A stretch of 42,800 bases of DNA from DAOMFM01 sp035429825 (GCA_044224215.1 JBGAKX010000023.1:1-42800); one strand, 5' to 3'; positions 7,751-17,100 are shown, counted from the stretch's first letter. Translations and numbers: made by a program. The notes: generated by a model from the letters alone, not told the origin.

Positions 7751-8296
7751 TTGGACGCAGATCGGCATGAGGAACTCGCCCGTCTGCTCGTTGCAGCACA
7801 GGACGGCGACCAGGAGGCATACGAGAGTTTTCTCGTCGGAGCTTCGAAGCTGCTTCGGGGGTTCCTGCAGACTCAAATGGGCGGCGACGGCATGGTGGAG
7901 GACGTCCTCCAGGACACGCTGTTGTCCATTCACCGTGCCCGCCACACCTTCCTGCCGGGACGAGCACTGGGCCCGTGGCTCTACGCGATCTGCAAGCACC
8001 GCATGATCGACCACTATCGGCGCAGCCGCCGGATCATGCGCCGTGAGGTGTCAGAGTCGGAGATCCCGGTCCAACGTGCGGCTTCGATTCCACACCCCTC
8101 CGAGTCCCGAGCCGGCGGCGTGTTGTCTGACGCGCTTGCGAAACTCCCAAAGAGTCAGCGTCACGTCGTGGAGCTCCTGAAGGTCCACGACATGAGCATC
8201 AAGGAAGCAGCGGCCCGTACCGGCATGAGCGAGAGTGCAGTCAAGGTAACGGCGCACCGTGGGTACAAGACACTACGCAGGTTATTTGGAGTGTGA
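7751..8296 (+). CDS. ECF-family RNA polymerase sigma factor
   Basis: This 181-residue protein contains sigma region 2 (EDVLQDTLLSIHRARHTFLPG, then ALGPWLYAICKHRMIDHYRR, residues about 50-93) and region 4 (LAKLPKSQRHVVELLKVHD, then MSIKEAAARTGMSESAVKV, residues about 130-170). It is the usual length of an ECF factor, with no extra domain. The start is TTG 7751 after GGAGGTAG. The next gene, four bases after the stop, is an NrsF-type membrane anti-sigma factor. The promoter motif in front and its mirror before the doxX-like operon predict autoregulation and a small stress regulon. Confidence 0.92.
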   Translation: MDADRHEELARLLVAAQDGDQEAYESFLVGASKLLRGFLQTQMGGDGMVEDVLQDTLLSIHRARHTFLPGRALGPWLYAICKHRMIDHYRRSRRIMRREVSESEIPVQRAASIPHPSESRAGGVLSDALAKLPKSQRHVVELLKVHDMSIKEAAARTGMSESAVKVTAHRGYKTLRRLFGV

Positions 8297-8300
8297 TGAC

Positions 8301-8933
8301 GTGACGACAGAACGCCTCATTCACGAACTCGCGGCAAAGGGCCAGCCCGTGCGCAGGATTGCACACCCGGTCATAAGCCTTCTTCGCTGGATGCTGGTTG
8401 CCGTTGTCTGCCTCGGCGTGGGCATTCTGGCGTTGGGCCCTCGACCGGACCTGGAAGCGGCATTTCAGAATCCGACTTCTCTCGTGGTCGGACTGCTGAC
8501 GCTTGCACTCGGAGCATCCGCCGCATTTTCGGCGTTCACCATGAGTGTCCCCGGAATGGATCGCCGCTGGCTCCGTGCAGTACCGGCGGTAATCCTGTCA
8601 CTTGGGATCGTCGTGCTCGCGTTCTCTGCAGTAGCTGTCGAGAACCTGCATGCCGGACTGGGCATCGTGTGCGTGGCACGGATATTCGCGCTCGCCGCAC
8701 TTCCCAACGCGCTGTTGCTCACTATGTTGCGGAAATCCGCTGCACTGCGTGCGGGAACGGCAGGCGTGTTTGCCGCGCTGAGTGCGGCAGCGCTAGGGAC
8801 GTTCGGAGTCCAGCTCGTGTGCGTCCACGACGATCCACTGCACGTTCTTGTCTGGCACTTCGTGCCGATGATGTTTCTTTGCGGCGCGGGCTTTCTGCTG
8901 GGCCGACTCTGGTTCACGTGGGACAGACGCTGA
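8301..8933 (+). CDS. NrsF-type (DUF1109) membrane anti-sigma factor
   Basis: This 210-residue inner-membrane protein has a short cytoplasmic N-terminus and about six hydrophobic helices in pairs, the layout of NrsF/DUF1109 proteins, which hold their partner ECF sigma factor at the membrane until a metal or oxidative signal appears. ARIFALAALPNALLLTMLRK lies in the conserved central part. GTG 8301 follows GGAG at 8288-8291 inside the sigma gene's last codons, which implies coupled expression. A C-terminal CVHDDPLHVLVWH segment contains Cys and His that could be sensing residues (inference). Confidence 0.82.
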   Translation: MTTERLIHELAAKGQPVRRIAHPVISLLRWMLVAVVCLGVGILALGPRPDLEAAFQNPTSLVVGLLTLALGASAAFSAFTMSVPGMDRRWLRAVPAVILSLGIVVLAFSAVAVENLHAGLGIVCVARIFALAALPNALLLTMLRKSAALRAGTAGVFAALSAAALGTFGVQLVCVHDDPLHVLVWHFVPMMFLCGAGFLLGRLWFTWDRR

Positions 8934-8941
8934 CGAGTTCC

Positions 8942-10291
8942 CTATCGTTCGCTGACCGGTTTGCCATTCAGCAGGTCCATCAGGATCGCCGTCTCGGCGC
9001 GGATCGCTGCCTTGATCGTGAGCTCGCGCTCCGGCGCCCATAACGGCGAGTGCACTCCGGGGACCGGTATGCCGGACTTGCGCGAGGCTTCCAGCTTGGC
9101 CGCATCGACCGCGCCGACGTGCAGCAACACTTCGCGCACGCCAGCCAGCCCGAACTGCGAGAAATCTTCTCCACCCATCTGTGCGGGCATCTCGACCACC
9201 TGGTCTGAACCCATCGCGGCGCGAGCGGCGGCGACCATGCGCCGGGTCAGCTCGGGGTCGTTGTAGACGGCATCGGTGTTGGACTTGACTTCGATGAGCG
9301 GTTCCCTCGGTGCGTTCGCGGCGAGGGCTTCGCCCCTTGCCTGACGATCGATTGCGGCAAGCAACCGCTTCTGCACCTCGGGGTCGAGCGAGCGCACGGT
9401 GATCTGGAGCTTTACCTCGTCGGGGATGATGTTCGAGGCGCTGCCGCCATGGATGCTGCCGACCGTGATCACTGCCGGGTCGGCCGGATTGTTCTCGCGC
9501 GATACGATGGTCTGCAGGGCGAGCACGATGCGCGCGGCGATCACGACCGGATCGATCGCAAGCTGAGGATAGGCGCCGTGACCGCCCTTGCCGTACACGG
9601 TCACGTCGAGGCCGGTCGAGTTGGCGCGGAAATACCCGGCGTGGAACCCGATAAGGCCAGCCGGCATTCCGTGGTCGTCGTGCATGCCGAACGCAAAGTC
9701 GGGTTTCGGAAAGCGCGTAAACAGGCCGTCGCGAAGCATCGCCGTCGCACCGGCGACGATCTCTTCGGCCGGCTGTCCGACCAGCATCAGTGTGCCGTGC
9801 CAGCGGTCGCGGTTCTTCGCCATGAGCTCTGCCGTGCCGGCCCACGCCGACATGTGCAGATCGTGTCCGCACATGTGCGCCACCGACACGACATCGCCGG
9901 CATCGTTCTTGGTCTTCACAGTGCTTGCGAACGGCAAGCCCGTCTTCTCCTCCATCGGCAGGGCATCGAGCTCGGTGCGGAACATCACGACCGGACCGGG
10001 GCCGTTCCTGAGGATCGCCACGATGCCGGTGCCGCCGACGCCGGTCGTGACTTCGTACCCCAACCCTCGGACGCGCGCCGCGAGCGTCGCCGCCGTTCGC
10101 TGCTCGTGAAACGCCAGTTCCGGATTGCGGTGCAGATCCATGTAGAGTTGTTCGATATTCGGGTAGATCGCATCGACTTGCGCCGCGCCGGCGCCGTCGC
10201 CCGCGCCAGGTGTCTGCGCCGATGCGCTGGTGGCGAACAACAGTATTGCGACGAACAAACTCGCTCGTTTGACGTGGGGCATGATGTTCAT
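8942..10291 (-). CDS. Secreted M20-family amidohydrolase/carboxypeptidase
   Basis: This 449-residue zinc peptidase-like enzyme has a signal peptide (residues about 8-26, cleavage after SASA). M20D metal motifs are clear: AHMCGHDLHMSAW supplies Cys/His ligands, GQPAEE the catalytic and bridging glutamates, and MGGEDFSQF the C-terminal ligand region. The small lid domain lies between (GKGGHGAYPQLAIDPV). It probably cleaves N-acyl amino acids (hippurate-like) or small peptides in the periplasm. It lies 7 bp downstream of the outer-membrane-like gene in the same direction, so the two form an operon. The start at 10291 or the in-frame ATG at 10282 are both possible. Confidence 0.9.
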   Translation of the reverse strand: MNIMPHVKRASLFVAILLFATSASAQTPGAGDGAGAAQVDAIYPNIEQLYMDLHRNPELAFHEQRTAATLAARVRGLGYEVTTGVGGTGIVAILRNGPGPVVMFRTELDALPMEEKTGLPFASTVKTKNDAGDVVSVAHMCGHDLHMSAWAGTAELMAKNRDRWHGTLMLVGQPAEEIVAGATAMLRDGLFTRFPKPDFAFGMHDDHGMPAGLIGFHAGYFRANSTGLDVTVYGKGGHGAYPQLAIDPVVIAARIVLALQTIVSRENNPADPAVITVGSIHGGSASNIIPDEVKLQITVRSLDPEVQKRLLAAIDRQARGEALAANAPREPLIEVKSNTDAVYNDPELTRRMVAAARAAMGSDQVVEMPAQMGGEDFSQFGLAGVREVLLHVGAVDAAKLEASRKSGIPVPGVHSPLWAPERELTIKAAIRAETAILMDLLNGKPVSER

Positions 10292-10298
10292 CTCGGGT

Positions 10299-11231
10299 TT
10301 AGTGCCGTACGGTGTCGAATTCGTAGATGAGTAGCCCTATGACCCTCAGGTGATCGGCGTCGTGCGAGACGCCGACAGGGAGTCCGATCCCGAACTCGAG
10401 GCCGGACTTTGGGACCCAGACGATGCCGGGAGTAACGTAGACCGCGCTCTCGTTGCCAAGATTGTTCCACTGATTCGTTGTCCAGTTGAGCTCCATCGTG
10501 CCGCGAAACTTCCCGATCGGCACGAATGTGCCGACGTTTAGAAAGAATTCGTGCGGGTCGAGTGGTGCTTCGTCACTGTCCTCGGTGTCGTTGTCAGGCG
10601 CCGTCTTTGTGCGGTTCACGAGGTCTACGCCGACCTGACCGAAGAGCTGCATTCGATTGAGCGACGGAAAGTCCCTCGCGAAACACGCGAATGGTTCGAC
10701 CTCGACGAGTCCTTCGCTGAGTCCCTGCGACACGTCACCGGTGGGCAGCTCGATGTTGCAACCAACGGCGGCGTGCACGTTCGAGCCGCGGATGTTCATG
10801 AAGGAGTACTTCGTTCCAATCTCCACGTTACCGGGGCCGCGCGCGTTGCCGTTTGTGTCCAGTCGGATGCTCGTGAATGCCGCATATTCGATCTCGACCT
10901 GCAGACGGTCGGTAATTCCGTACTCGGCCGCGATCGGGATTTCCGCCGACTCCTCTCCACCGGAGAACTTGCGAGGTCCGAACGTGAGTTGCACCTCTCC
11001 CCTGTCCTGCGGATAGACCAGCTCGGTCTGAAAGACCTCCTCGAGCGGCTGTTCGTACTCGTTCTCATCCTTCGGGGGCGATGGCTGTTGCGCCGCATCT
11101 GTTCGCGCTGATGCGATCACAAGGACCGCGAGCACCGCGATGCTCATCACGCCGAAATCACGGAGCTGCCGCAGAAAACCGATCACATTGGCCGTGCGAA
11201 CACAGCGACGCTGGTGAATCGGAATGGACAC
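10299..11231 (-). CDS. Putative outer-membrane beta-barrel protein
   Basis: This 310-residue protein has an N-terminal hydrophobic export segment (MSIAVLAVLVIASARTDAA), then alternating amphipathic strands rich in aromatic and Gly residues (VQLTFGPRKF, LQVEIEYAAF, NVEIGTKYSF, VHAAVGCNIELP, TMELNWTTNQW) and a C-terminus ending near LLIYEFDTVRH. The pattern resembles transporter-type or phenol-MetA-like outer-membrane barrels; no exact family is recognised. GTG 11231 is chosen because AGGTGA lies just before it; the upstream frame overlaps the nitrilase gene. It is followed 7 bp later by the M20 hydrolase, suggesting substrate uptake and periplasmic hydrolysis together. Confidence 0.65.
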   Translation of the reverse strand: MSIPIHQRRCVRTANVIGFLRQLRDFGVMSIAVLAVLVIASARTDAAQQPSPPKDENEYEQPLEEVFQTELVYPQDRGEVQLTFGPRKFSGGEESAEIPIAAEYGITDRLQVEIEYAAFTSIRLDTNGNARGPGNVEIGTKYSFMNIRGSNVHAAVGCNIELPTGDVSQGLSEGLVEVEPFACFARDFPSLNRMQLFGQVGVDLVNRTKTAPDNDTEDSDEAPLDPHEFFLNVGTFVPIGKFRGTMELNWTTNQWNNLGNESAVYVTPGIVWVPKSGLEFGIGLPVGVSHDADHLRVIGLLIYEFDTVRH

Positions 11232-11358
11232 AGGATCACCTTTCATTTGCGTTGCCCTGAACGGATTAATGACTGTTGCGGGATGTAAAATCCAGCGATC
11301 CACGACGCTCCGTGCAGTCGACCGGTCGCTGAGTGCCTGGCGGACAGGGTGTTCGGCG

Positions 11359-12171
11359 CTACGCCTCCGTCGCATCGCGATAACGCTCCGGTGCGAACCG
11401 TGCGGCCAGCAGTCCCGTCGCCGCTTCGATGTCGATCGACGCCACCAGCACGCCCTCCTCCCCGTACGGGAGGTACGCGGCGCACCGGCCCGACGGGTCG
11501 ATCAGGCTCGTTGCCGACTCCTGAAAGCGCATCGCATAGTTCACGCTCGCAAAGTAGATCGTGTTCTCGATGCTCCGCATCAGCATCGCCTTCTCGTAGT
11601 ACGGTGCATCCGCCGATCCCCAGTCCGTCAGCTGAACGCCCGTCGTGTCGCTACCCGTGAGCTGAGGATGAAAGACGATCTGTGCGCCCCGCATCGCCGC
11701 CCAGCGGACCGTCTCGGGATAACGCCAGCCCTCGTGGCAGATCGCAACGCCAAACTTTACACCGTTGACCTCAAAGAGCATTCGCGAATCGCCCGGCACG
11801 TAGTGCTTGTCTTCCGACGGGTCGAGCTGGTTCTTTGTCTGCGTACCCAGCACCTGCCCCTGTGCGTCGACAACGACGGCGACATTCAGTCGGCCGGTTG
11901 CCGTCATCCGTTCCATTCCGAGGATCGTCGCCACCGCGAACTCACGCGACCACTCGGCCACCGTCCGGAGAACCCGCTCCTCGTCTGACCGATCGAACGG
12001 CAGCACATCGAAATCCTGTCCCCTCAGACCCGGGAGGTAGGCTTCGGGGAAACAGACGATCTCGGCGCCACGGGCCGAGGCCTCGGACATCAGTCGTCTG
12101 ACTCTCTCGAGACCGTCGTCCAGCGTTGACGCGATTCGGGGTGACGCGAGCGCGATGATCAATGGGTACAT
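11359..12171 (-). CDS. Nitrilase-superfamily carbon-nitrogen hydrolase
   Basis: This 270-residue cytoplasmic enzyme carries the complete nitrilase triad: Glu43 in CFPEAYLPG, Lys113 in TQTKNQLDP, and Cys145 in AICHEGWRYPE. The Glu-Gly-Trp context after the Cys and the modest length fit amidases or N-carbamoyl hydrolases rather than true nitrilases. It hydrolyses an amide to acid and ammonia. It lies upstream of, and in the same direction as, the outer-membrane and M20 genes with a 127-bp gap; a common theme of amide or N-acyl breakdown is possible but unproven. Start ATG 12171 has only a weak ribosome site. Confidence 0.9.
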   Translation of the reverse strand: MYPLIIALASPRIASTLDDGLERVRRLMSEASARGAEIVCFPEAYLPGLRGQDFDVLPFDRSDEERVLRTVAEWSREFAVATILGMERMTATGRLNVAVVVDAQGQVLGTQTKNQLDPSEDKHYVPGDSRMLFEVNGVKFGVAICHEGWRYPETVRWAAMRGAQIVFHPQLTGSDTTGVQLTDWGSADAPYYEKAMLMRSIENTIYFASVNYAMRFQESATSLIDPSGRCAAYLPYGEEGVLVASIDIEAATGLLAARFAPERYRDATEA

Positions 12172-12266
12172 TCCGATGCGAGTGTAGCCGTCACAAGGCG
12201 ACTGGTGCCCAAACGTTCTGTCTCGCAGGCTAGCTCACGGGTCTCCCCGATAGCAATAATCGACGG

Positions 12267-13925
12267 CTACTGAATCTTGAGCACGACAGTCACAGCGCGT
12301 TCGCGACCGGATTCGTCCCGCCCGGTAAATGTCATTATGTGCGTTCCTGTCACACCGGCCCGTTTGACCTTCAACGTGAATTTCACACTGGACGCGTTCG
12401 TGGTCCTCGGACCCGGAGGCTTTGATTTGACGCCGATCGCCGAGAGATCCGGTGGCGTGATGGTAACGCTTCCGTCAAAGCTCCCGGTTCGGATGATGCT
12501 GACGCTGACCTTGACCTTCTTGCCGCGAGTGACGCTGACGGACGACTCGTCGAAACTGAGCAGAAAGTCCGGCTCGCCGACTTCTACGGCTCCAATGTCG
12601 ACCGTTCCCGATGCGACACGGGCATGCCCGAATACGTCCGACGGACCAAGTGCGCCAGGCGGGGCATTGTTGCCGGCGTTTATCACCGGCGACAACGGAA
12701 GCAGTGTGTAGTCCCGACGCGCGCTGTCAACGAAATGGGGATCCACGTTGACGAGATTGTTGCCCGCTGTCACGCCCGTGAGATCTGTATTGTTGCCATT
12801 ATTGAAGACGATGCTGTTGTACAGAGTCGTAGTACCGGTGTCGTCGCTTTCCTTTCTGAAGAACAGTCCACGGTTCTGATTGTCCGCAACGGTCATGTTC
12901 GTGAGATAGATCGAACTTCCGCCCCTGGCTTCGGCCAGTACACCAAAGGACCTTGCACCGGCGACCACCGAATCGGTGATCAGCAGCGTCGCACTGTCGG
13001 CGGCGATCAGGCTCAGGTCTTCGGCAGGGAAGTTGATGACATTGTCCACCCACATGTTCCGGCGGGCCGTGATTCGGCCGGTGCCCGTCATCCAGAGTGC
13101 GCCTGCAGCGCCTGACGTCGGTGTGTCGCTCGTCTCGTTTCCTCGCACGAGGTTGTCCGAGACTTCGCCCGATCCACCAGCGTTGGTGGCGACATAGATA
13201 CCTGCCGCGATGCATCCGGTTCCAACGCAGTCATTGGCCTCTATCCTGTTGTGGCGAATTGTGACAAGGGCGTCCTGGTCGACAACTACCCGCATTCCGC
13301 CCCCATAAGCCTCGGTGTCTGTGCCCCCGTCGGACCGGTTTTCGATGAGGATGTTGTCCGATACAAGGACCCGGCTCGTATCCTTGAGGTACGCCCAGAT
13401 CCCCCCTCCGGAAGCAGTGGAGGGCGACTGTCCGACTGACACGTTGCCCAGGATCAGGTTGTTGCTGATGGTGACGCGTGAAGCTCCGGTCGGCTCTACA
13501 GACAATCCTCCACCGAATCCGTTTACCCTGCCATTCGTTATCGCGAAGCCGTCGATCGTCAACTCCCCGCCCGCCGGCGAGATATTGAACACGCGATCCT
13601 GCGCACTCCCATCGATCGAAGTAAGCGATGGGTCCAGATCCCGAACCGTGAAATCACTGTTCCATCCGCCAGATACAACGACCTGTCCTTGATTCATTGC
13701 GGGGGGAACCGTGATGTTCTCGCGATACGTTCCGGCTGCCACGCGAATCTCGATTGGTGAGCTGCCCAATGAACCGAGCGCTGCGTTTATCGCTGCCTGA
13801 ATCGTCGGCTGGGAGCCCCCCGGTCCAACGGTCAGCACCATCCCCGGCGTGGCCCGCACCGTGTGCGGAGCGATGGCAGCGAGAATTCCGATGCTCGCGA
13901 CAGCCATGATCCTTGCGTAGTTCAT
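12267..13925 (-). CDS. Secreted right-handed beta-helix protein, choice-of-anchor Q type
   Basis: This 552-residue exported protein has a signal peptide (residues 1-25). A pectin-lyase-like right-handed beta-helix covers about residues 30-430, visible as repeated N/G-rich rungs such as SNNLILGN, SDNILIENRSDGG, RHNRIEANDCVG and SDNLVRGNE, ending in the Asn-Ala-Gly and DIGAVE signature of choice-of-anchor Q proteins. A C-terminal Ig-like domain (about 455-552, SVSVTRGKKVKVSVSI) follows. It probably acts at the cell surface or on polysaccharide; no catalytic residues can be assigned. Start ATG 13925 follows GGAGGTGTC. Confidence 0.82.
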   Translation of the reverse strand: MNYARIMAVASIGILAAIAPHTVRATPGMVLTVGPGGSQPTIQAAINAALGSLGSSPIEIRVAAGTYRENITVPPAMNQGQVVVSGGWNSDFTVRDLDPSLTSIDGSAQDRVFNISPAGGELTIDGFAITNGRVNGFGGGLSVEPTGASRVTISNNLILGNVSVGQSPSTASGGGIWAYLKDTSRVLVSDNILIENRSDGGTDTEAYGGGMRVVVDQDALVTIRHNRIEANDCVGTGCIAAGIYVATNAGGSGEVSDNLVRGNETSDTPTSGAAGALWMTGTGRITARRNMWVDNVINFPAEDLSLIAADSATLLITDSVVAGARSFGVLAEARGGSSIYLTNMTVADNQNRGLFFRKESDDTGTTTLYNSIVFNNGNNTDLTGVTAGNNLVNVDPHFVDSARRDYTLLPLSPVINAGNNAPPGALGPSDVFGHARVASGTVDIGAVEVGEPDFLLSFDESSVSVTRGKKVKVSVSIIRTGSFDGSVTITPPDLSAIGVKSKPPGPRTTNASSVKFTLKVKRAGVTGTHIMTFTGRDESGRERAVTVVLKIQ

Positions 13926-14425
13926 GACACCTCCCTCGAGCCGTGGAGCCGGTGTCCCGACGCGAATATCGGCTTCGCGCCGACTCGGTTACCGTCACGG
14001 CGACCGCGATTTGCCAAACGGAACCACACCGATTACGGTGCGAGCGCCTGCGTCAGGCAAAACATCGGGGCCACAGGCTTGAGCGTGGACGGCTTGAACT
14101 CGAAAGTGACCGGTAGTGGCAGACCGAGGTTCCGCCGGTTCACATGCTGGCCTCTCAGCTGGCGTCTCGGTCAATGACGCGCGTCACACATCGCGGTAAT
14201 CTCCGTCACAAGTGCTCGCAAATTCTGGTGTTTGCATCACGCGCAAAGTCTGATCGAGGATCCGTGTCCGCTTGCGTGCTCGTCCAGGACAACCATGCAG
14301 CTGCATCGCAGGCCAACACGCGGAAGCGGGTCCAGGCCCGGATGCGTGACCGGTCGGCTGCACACGTCGATAGATCTTGCAAGGGGGAACGACGGCACGA
14401 CACTCACGGAGCAGCCGCCACTAGA
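13926..14425. other. Gene-free intergenic stretch
   Basis: About 500 bp separates the start of the beta-helix gene from the end of the PaaK/CapK-like gene, both on the minus strand. I see no tRNA, no recognisable ORF and no repeat here. It should contain the beta-helix promoter and the end of the upstream transcript. An imperfect inverted repeat near 14108-14145 is too degenerate to call. Confidence 0.5.
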
Positions 14426-15649
14426 TCACCGCCTGAGTGCGACGTACGGGCGCTGCTTGCCGTTTGGCTCGGTCACGAGCGCGTCGACGATCTCGACGGC
14501 CACCTCCGTCGACGGGCCAAGCACGGCGTGCACCGCATTCCGGATGTCCTCGAAATCCCGCGTGCCCGCCTCCCCGGACGGAACGAGCCTCAGCAGGAAC
14601 CGGTCGTCGGGTTGCTGCTCCAGCTGAAACGTCCGTATCCACGGCGTAATCCGCATTGGCAGGTCCGACGGGTGCACTTCGCGGCCGGTCGACAGCCGGA
14701 ACACGTCGCGCTCGCGACCTATGATCGAGCGCAGCGTCCCGACGCGCGCGCCGCACGGGCACGTGTCGGGCCCTCGCACCGCCCGGTCGCCCGTCCGATA
14801 CCTGATGACGGGCACCGCGCGCGCAAGCAGAGACGTCGCGATGACCGTTCCGTCCTCGCCGTCGCTCGCCGGCGAGCCGTCGGGCCGAACCACATCCGTG
14901 ACAACGCCGTCCGCAAGGTGGTAGAGGCCCGTCTTTGGGCACTCGTACGCGATCACGCCAAACTCCATCGCGCCGAAGATGTCGTACACACGCGTCTGGA
15001 ACGCCGTCGAGATTCTGCGGCGCATCTCGGGCGTGATCGTGTCGCCGCCAGTCACGACATACCGCGGCCGAACGTCGGTGCTGCTCGCCTCGAGCGCCGC
15101 CTGCGCGGCGCGGTCGATCGAATTCGCCATGCCGTCGAAGATGGTCGGCCGAAATTCCCGCAAACGTGAAAGGAGCTCGTCGCCGGTCAGCCGAGAGTCG
15201 ATCTTCTGCTGCCGATAGAGCCTTGTCCCGGAGAGCACCGCGAGCAGCAACCGGTCGCCGGCGAGCAGTGGCCTCGGCATCCGGAGGCGGGCGCGGCGGT
15301 CGCCCGGTCGAACGCCGTACAGGACGTCCACGCGCCATCGGGCCAGGTGACGGCGGAACTCGTCGTACGCCGACGTCCTGATCACGACTGGCTGGCCCGT
15401 CGAACCGCTCGTGTTGCGCCCGAGCAGCCGGGACGGATCGGTGCCCTGCGAAACGAACGCGTCGGGGTCGCGCTGCAGGTCCGCCTTTGTCGTGATCGGG
15501 AGCGCCGCAAGATCCGCCGCCGAACGCACCGTTCGCGGATCGAGTCCGCAGGCGTCGAACAGCCGGCGGTAATACGGCACGTTCGCGTATGCGTGCCGGA
15601 CGAGCCTGCGAAGCGCGGCGTCGGATCTGGCTGAGACGAAGTTCACCAT
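14426..15649 (-). CDS. PaaK/CapK-like adenylate-forming ligase
   Basis: This 407-residue protein belongs to the phenylacetate-CoA ligase / coenzyme F390 synthetase / CapK branch of adenylate-forming enzymes. The P-loop NTSGSTGQPV is at residues 79-88, and YDIFGAMEFGVIAYEC and VPVIRYRTGDRA provide the acyl-adenylate motifs. TCPCGARVGTLRSIIGR is the Cys-containing hinge typical of PaaK. It activates a carboxylic acid with ATP; the acceptor is unknown. CapK-like members often sit with polysaccharide genes. Its ATG (15649) overlaps the stop of the GH47 mannosidase gene by 7 bases, so the two are translationally coupled, which supports a glycan-linked role. Confidence 0.85.
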   Translation of the reverse strand: MVNFVSARSDAALRRLVRHAYANVPYYRRLFDACGLDPRTVRSAADLAALPITTKADLQRDPDAFVSQGTDPSRLLGRNTSGSTGQPVVIRTSAYDEFRRHLARWRVDVLYGVRPGDRRARLRMPRPLLAGDRLLLAVLSGTRLYRQQKIDSRLTGDELLSRLREFRPTIFDGMANSIDRAAQAALEASSTDVRPRYVVTGGDTITPEMRRRISTAFQTRVYDIFGAMEFGVIAYECPKTGLYHLADGVVTDVVRPDGSPASDGEDGTVIATSLLARAVPVIRYRTGDRAVRGPDTCPCGARVGTLRSIIGRERDVFRLSTGREVHPSDLPMRITPWIRTFQLEQQPDDRFLLRLVPSGEAGTRDFEDIRNAVHAVLGPSTEVAVEIVDALVTEPNGKQRPYVALRR

Positions 15650-17100
15650 GCCTGCAGAGGCGCCACCCCCAGTGACCTCTCGCGACTGATTGCCGCGCGA
15701 CCGTGCGGTTGCGCGTTCGTCCAGGTTCGCCGAATCGGATGCGCTTCAGTATTGAACACGACACCTTTGAAATCGAGCGTCCGCGGCGGAGCGAACAACA
15801 GGTAGAAGTACTTGAACGTCTCGGCAAAGACAAAGCTCTCCATGTCGTCGGCCTTCTCCTTTGTGACGACGTTGCGAAGGGCCGCATAGCCGACGTCCGA
15901 CCGGCAGTACCGGACGAAGTCGTCAAACAGCGTCCGCCCCATTTCACGATACCGACCGCTCTGCGTGTAGAAGTGGAGGTAGTACGTCGATTCGACAATC
16001 TCGGGTCGCAACGGGTAGCCGGGTGCGTCGACGTGCATCGTCCGGTAGTCAAGGACTTCGGGCTCGATGCCGTGCAGCGTCCACATCCTGAATGACGACG
16101 CCTGAAGCCGCTCGGCACGCTTGATGTCGCCCGACATAGCGAGGACCGCGGGGAAGAACGCGTCGAGCGCGCCGTACGTCGTTCCGGTCCGGGCACCCGT
16201 GTTCATGTCGGCCTGGCCGTACCACAGCTCGCCGTTTACGTCGTCTTCAAGATACTTGTTTACTGCCGCGATACTCGTGCGCCACATCGCCAGACAGTCC
16301 TCGTCGCCGAACAGCACCCAGCACTTCCACAGGTATTCGTAGTACGAGTCGATCCCGCCGCTGATGTGCGAGCCCGCATCGGTCCACTGTCCGGTCTCGG
16401 CATCGATTCCCTGCCCGACGAGCCCGATCGGCGACCGCCGCCGATACGTCTCGACGAGCGCGCGCTTTGCCTTCTCGTAGTACGCCGGATTGCCCGTCAG
16501 CTTGCTGAGCGTGCCGAACTCGACGAGCAGCGTGCCGGTCTCGGCCGGGTTGGTTTCGCGGCCGCGCACCTTGCCCGTCTTCAGGTTCACATAGACGTAC
16601 GGCAACCCGGTCGGCGAACCGAATGCGGGCAGCAGCCTGTCGCCGAGATCGACCGCAAGCGCGAGCAGCCGCTTGTCATCGGTGAGCTGATACCCGGACA
16701 ACAGCCCTCCAAGCAGCCGGATCGTGATCTCGAAATTCTTGACGTAGATGTCCTTGTCGAACGACAGCTTCTGCACGATGAGCGCCCGGTCCTCGGCCGC
16801 TTCGTCGCGGAGGCCCATAAGGATCAACGTGTCGAGCGCATCGACCGGCGTCATCAGGAGCGACTGGCCGTACCAGTCGTGCGGTTTTCGCGTGAGCGGC
16901 TTCAGCGCGTCGTGCCCCCACGCATAGCGCTTGTAGTCGCGCCAGGCGTGAAGGAACTCCGCCCGAACGCGCGCGGCGGTCACCGGCGCGGCGGATTGGG
17001 ACCTCGTCGAGCTTGCGTGTCTGGCGGATTGCTGCGCAGCTGCCGGTAGCGAGAACACCAGAAGAAGCGTGAGCGATTTCACGGGATTTATCACAGCCAA
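15643..17100 (-). CDS. Secreted GH47-family alpha-mannosidase
   Basis: This 485-residue exported enzyme begins with a signal peptide (residues about 8-22, ending SLPAAAQQ). The rest is an (alpha/alpha) barrel with GH47 signatures: WGHDALKPLTRKPHDW, GLIDALDTL-like MTPVDALDTLILMGL, FEITIRLLGGLLSGY, PAETGTLLVEF, RPEIVESTYYLHFYTQSG, and the terminal VVFNTEAHPI calcium-site segment. GH47 enzymes are inverting alpha-1,2-mannosidases best known from the eukaryotic ER and Golgi; bacterial members exist but are uncommon. The start is TTG 17100 or GTG 17094. It overlaps the downstream adenylate-forming ligase, so mannoside trimming may be tied to a cell-envelope acylation step. Confidence 0.88.
   Translation of the reverse strand: MAVINPVKSLTLLLVFSLPAAAQQSARHASSTRSQSAAPVTAARVRAEFLHAWRDYKRYAWGHDALKPLTRKPHDWYGQSLLMTPVDALDTLILMGLRDEAAEDRALIVQKLSFDKDIYVKNFEITIRLLGGLLSGYQLTDDKRLLALAVDLGDRLLPAFGSPTGLPYVYVNLKTGKVRGRETNPAETGTLLVEFGTLSKLTGNPAYYEKAKRALVETYRRRSPIGLVGQGIDAETGQWTDAGSHISGGIDSYYEYLWKCWVLFGDEDCLAMWRTSIAAVNKYLEDDVNGELWYGQADMNTGARTGTTYGALDAFFPAVLAMSGDIKRAERLQASSFRMWTLHGIEPEVLDYRTMHVDAPGYPLRPEIVESTYYLHFYTQSGRYREMGRTLFDDFVRYCRSDVGYAALRNVVTKEKADDMESFVFAETFKYFYLLFAPPRTLDFKGVVFNTEAHPIRRTWTNAQPHGRAAISRERSLGVAPLQAW

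Noticed and set aside
13987..13992. GGTTAC (GTAACC on the minus strand) upstream of the beta-helix gene
   Set aside because: No CGCA or CGAA follows at 16-17 bp, so it does not match the ECF promoter.
14421..16196. 591-residue open frame on the minus strand
   Set aside because: It overlaps the GH47 and PaaK/CapK-like genes in another frame and is Arg-rich with no domain; it is a shadow of GC-rich coding sequence.
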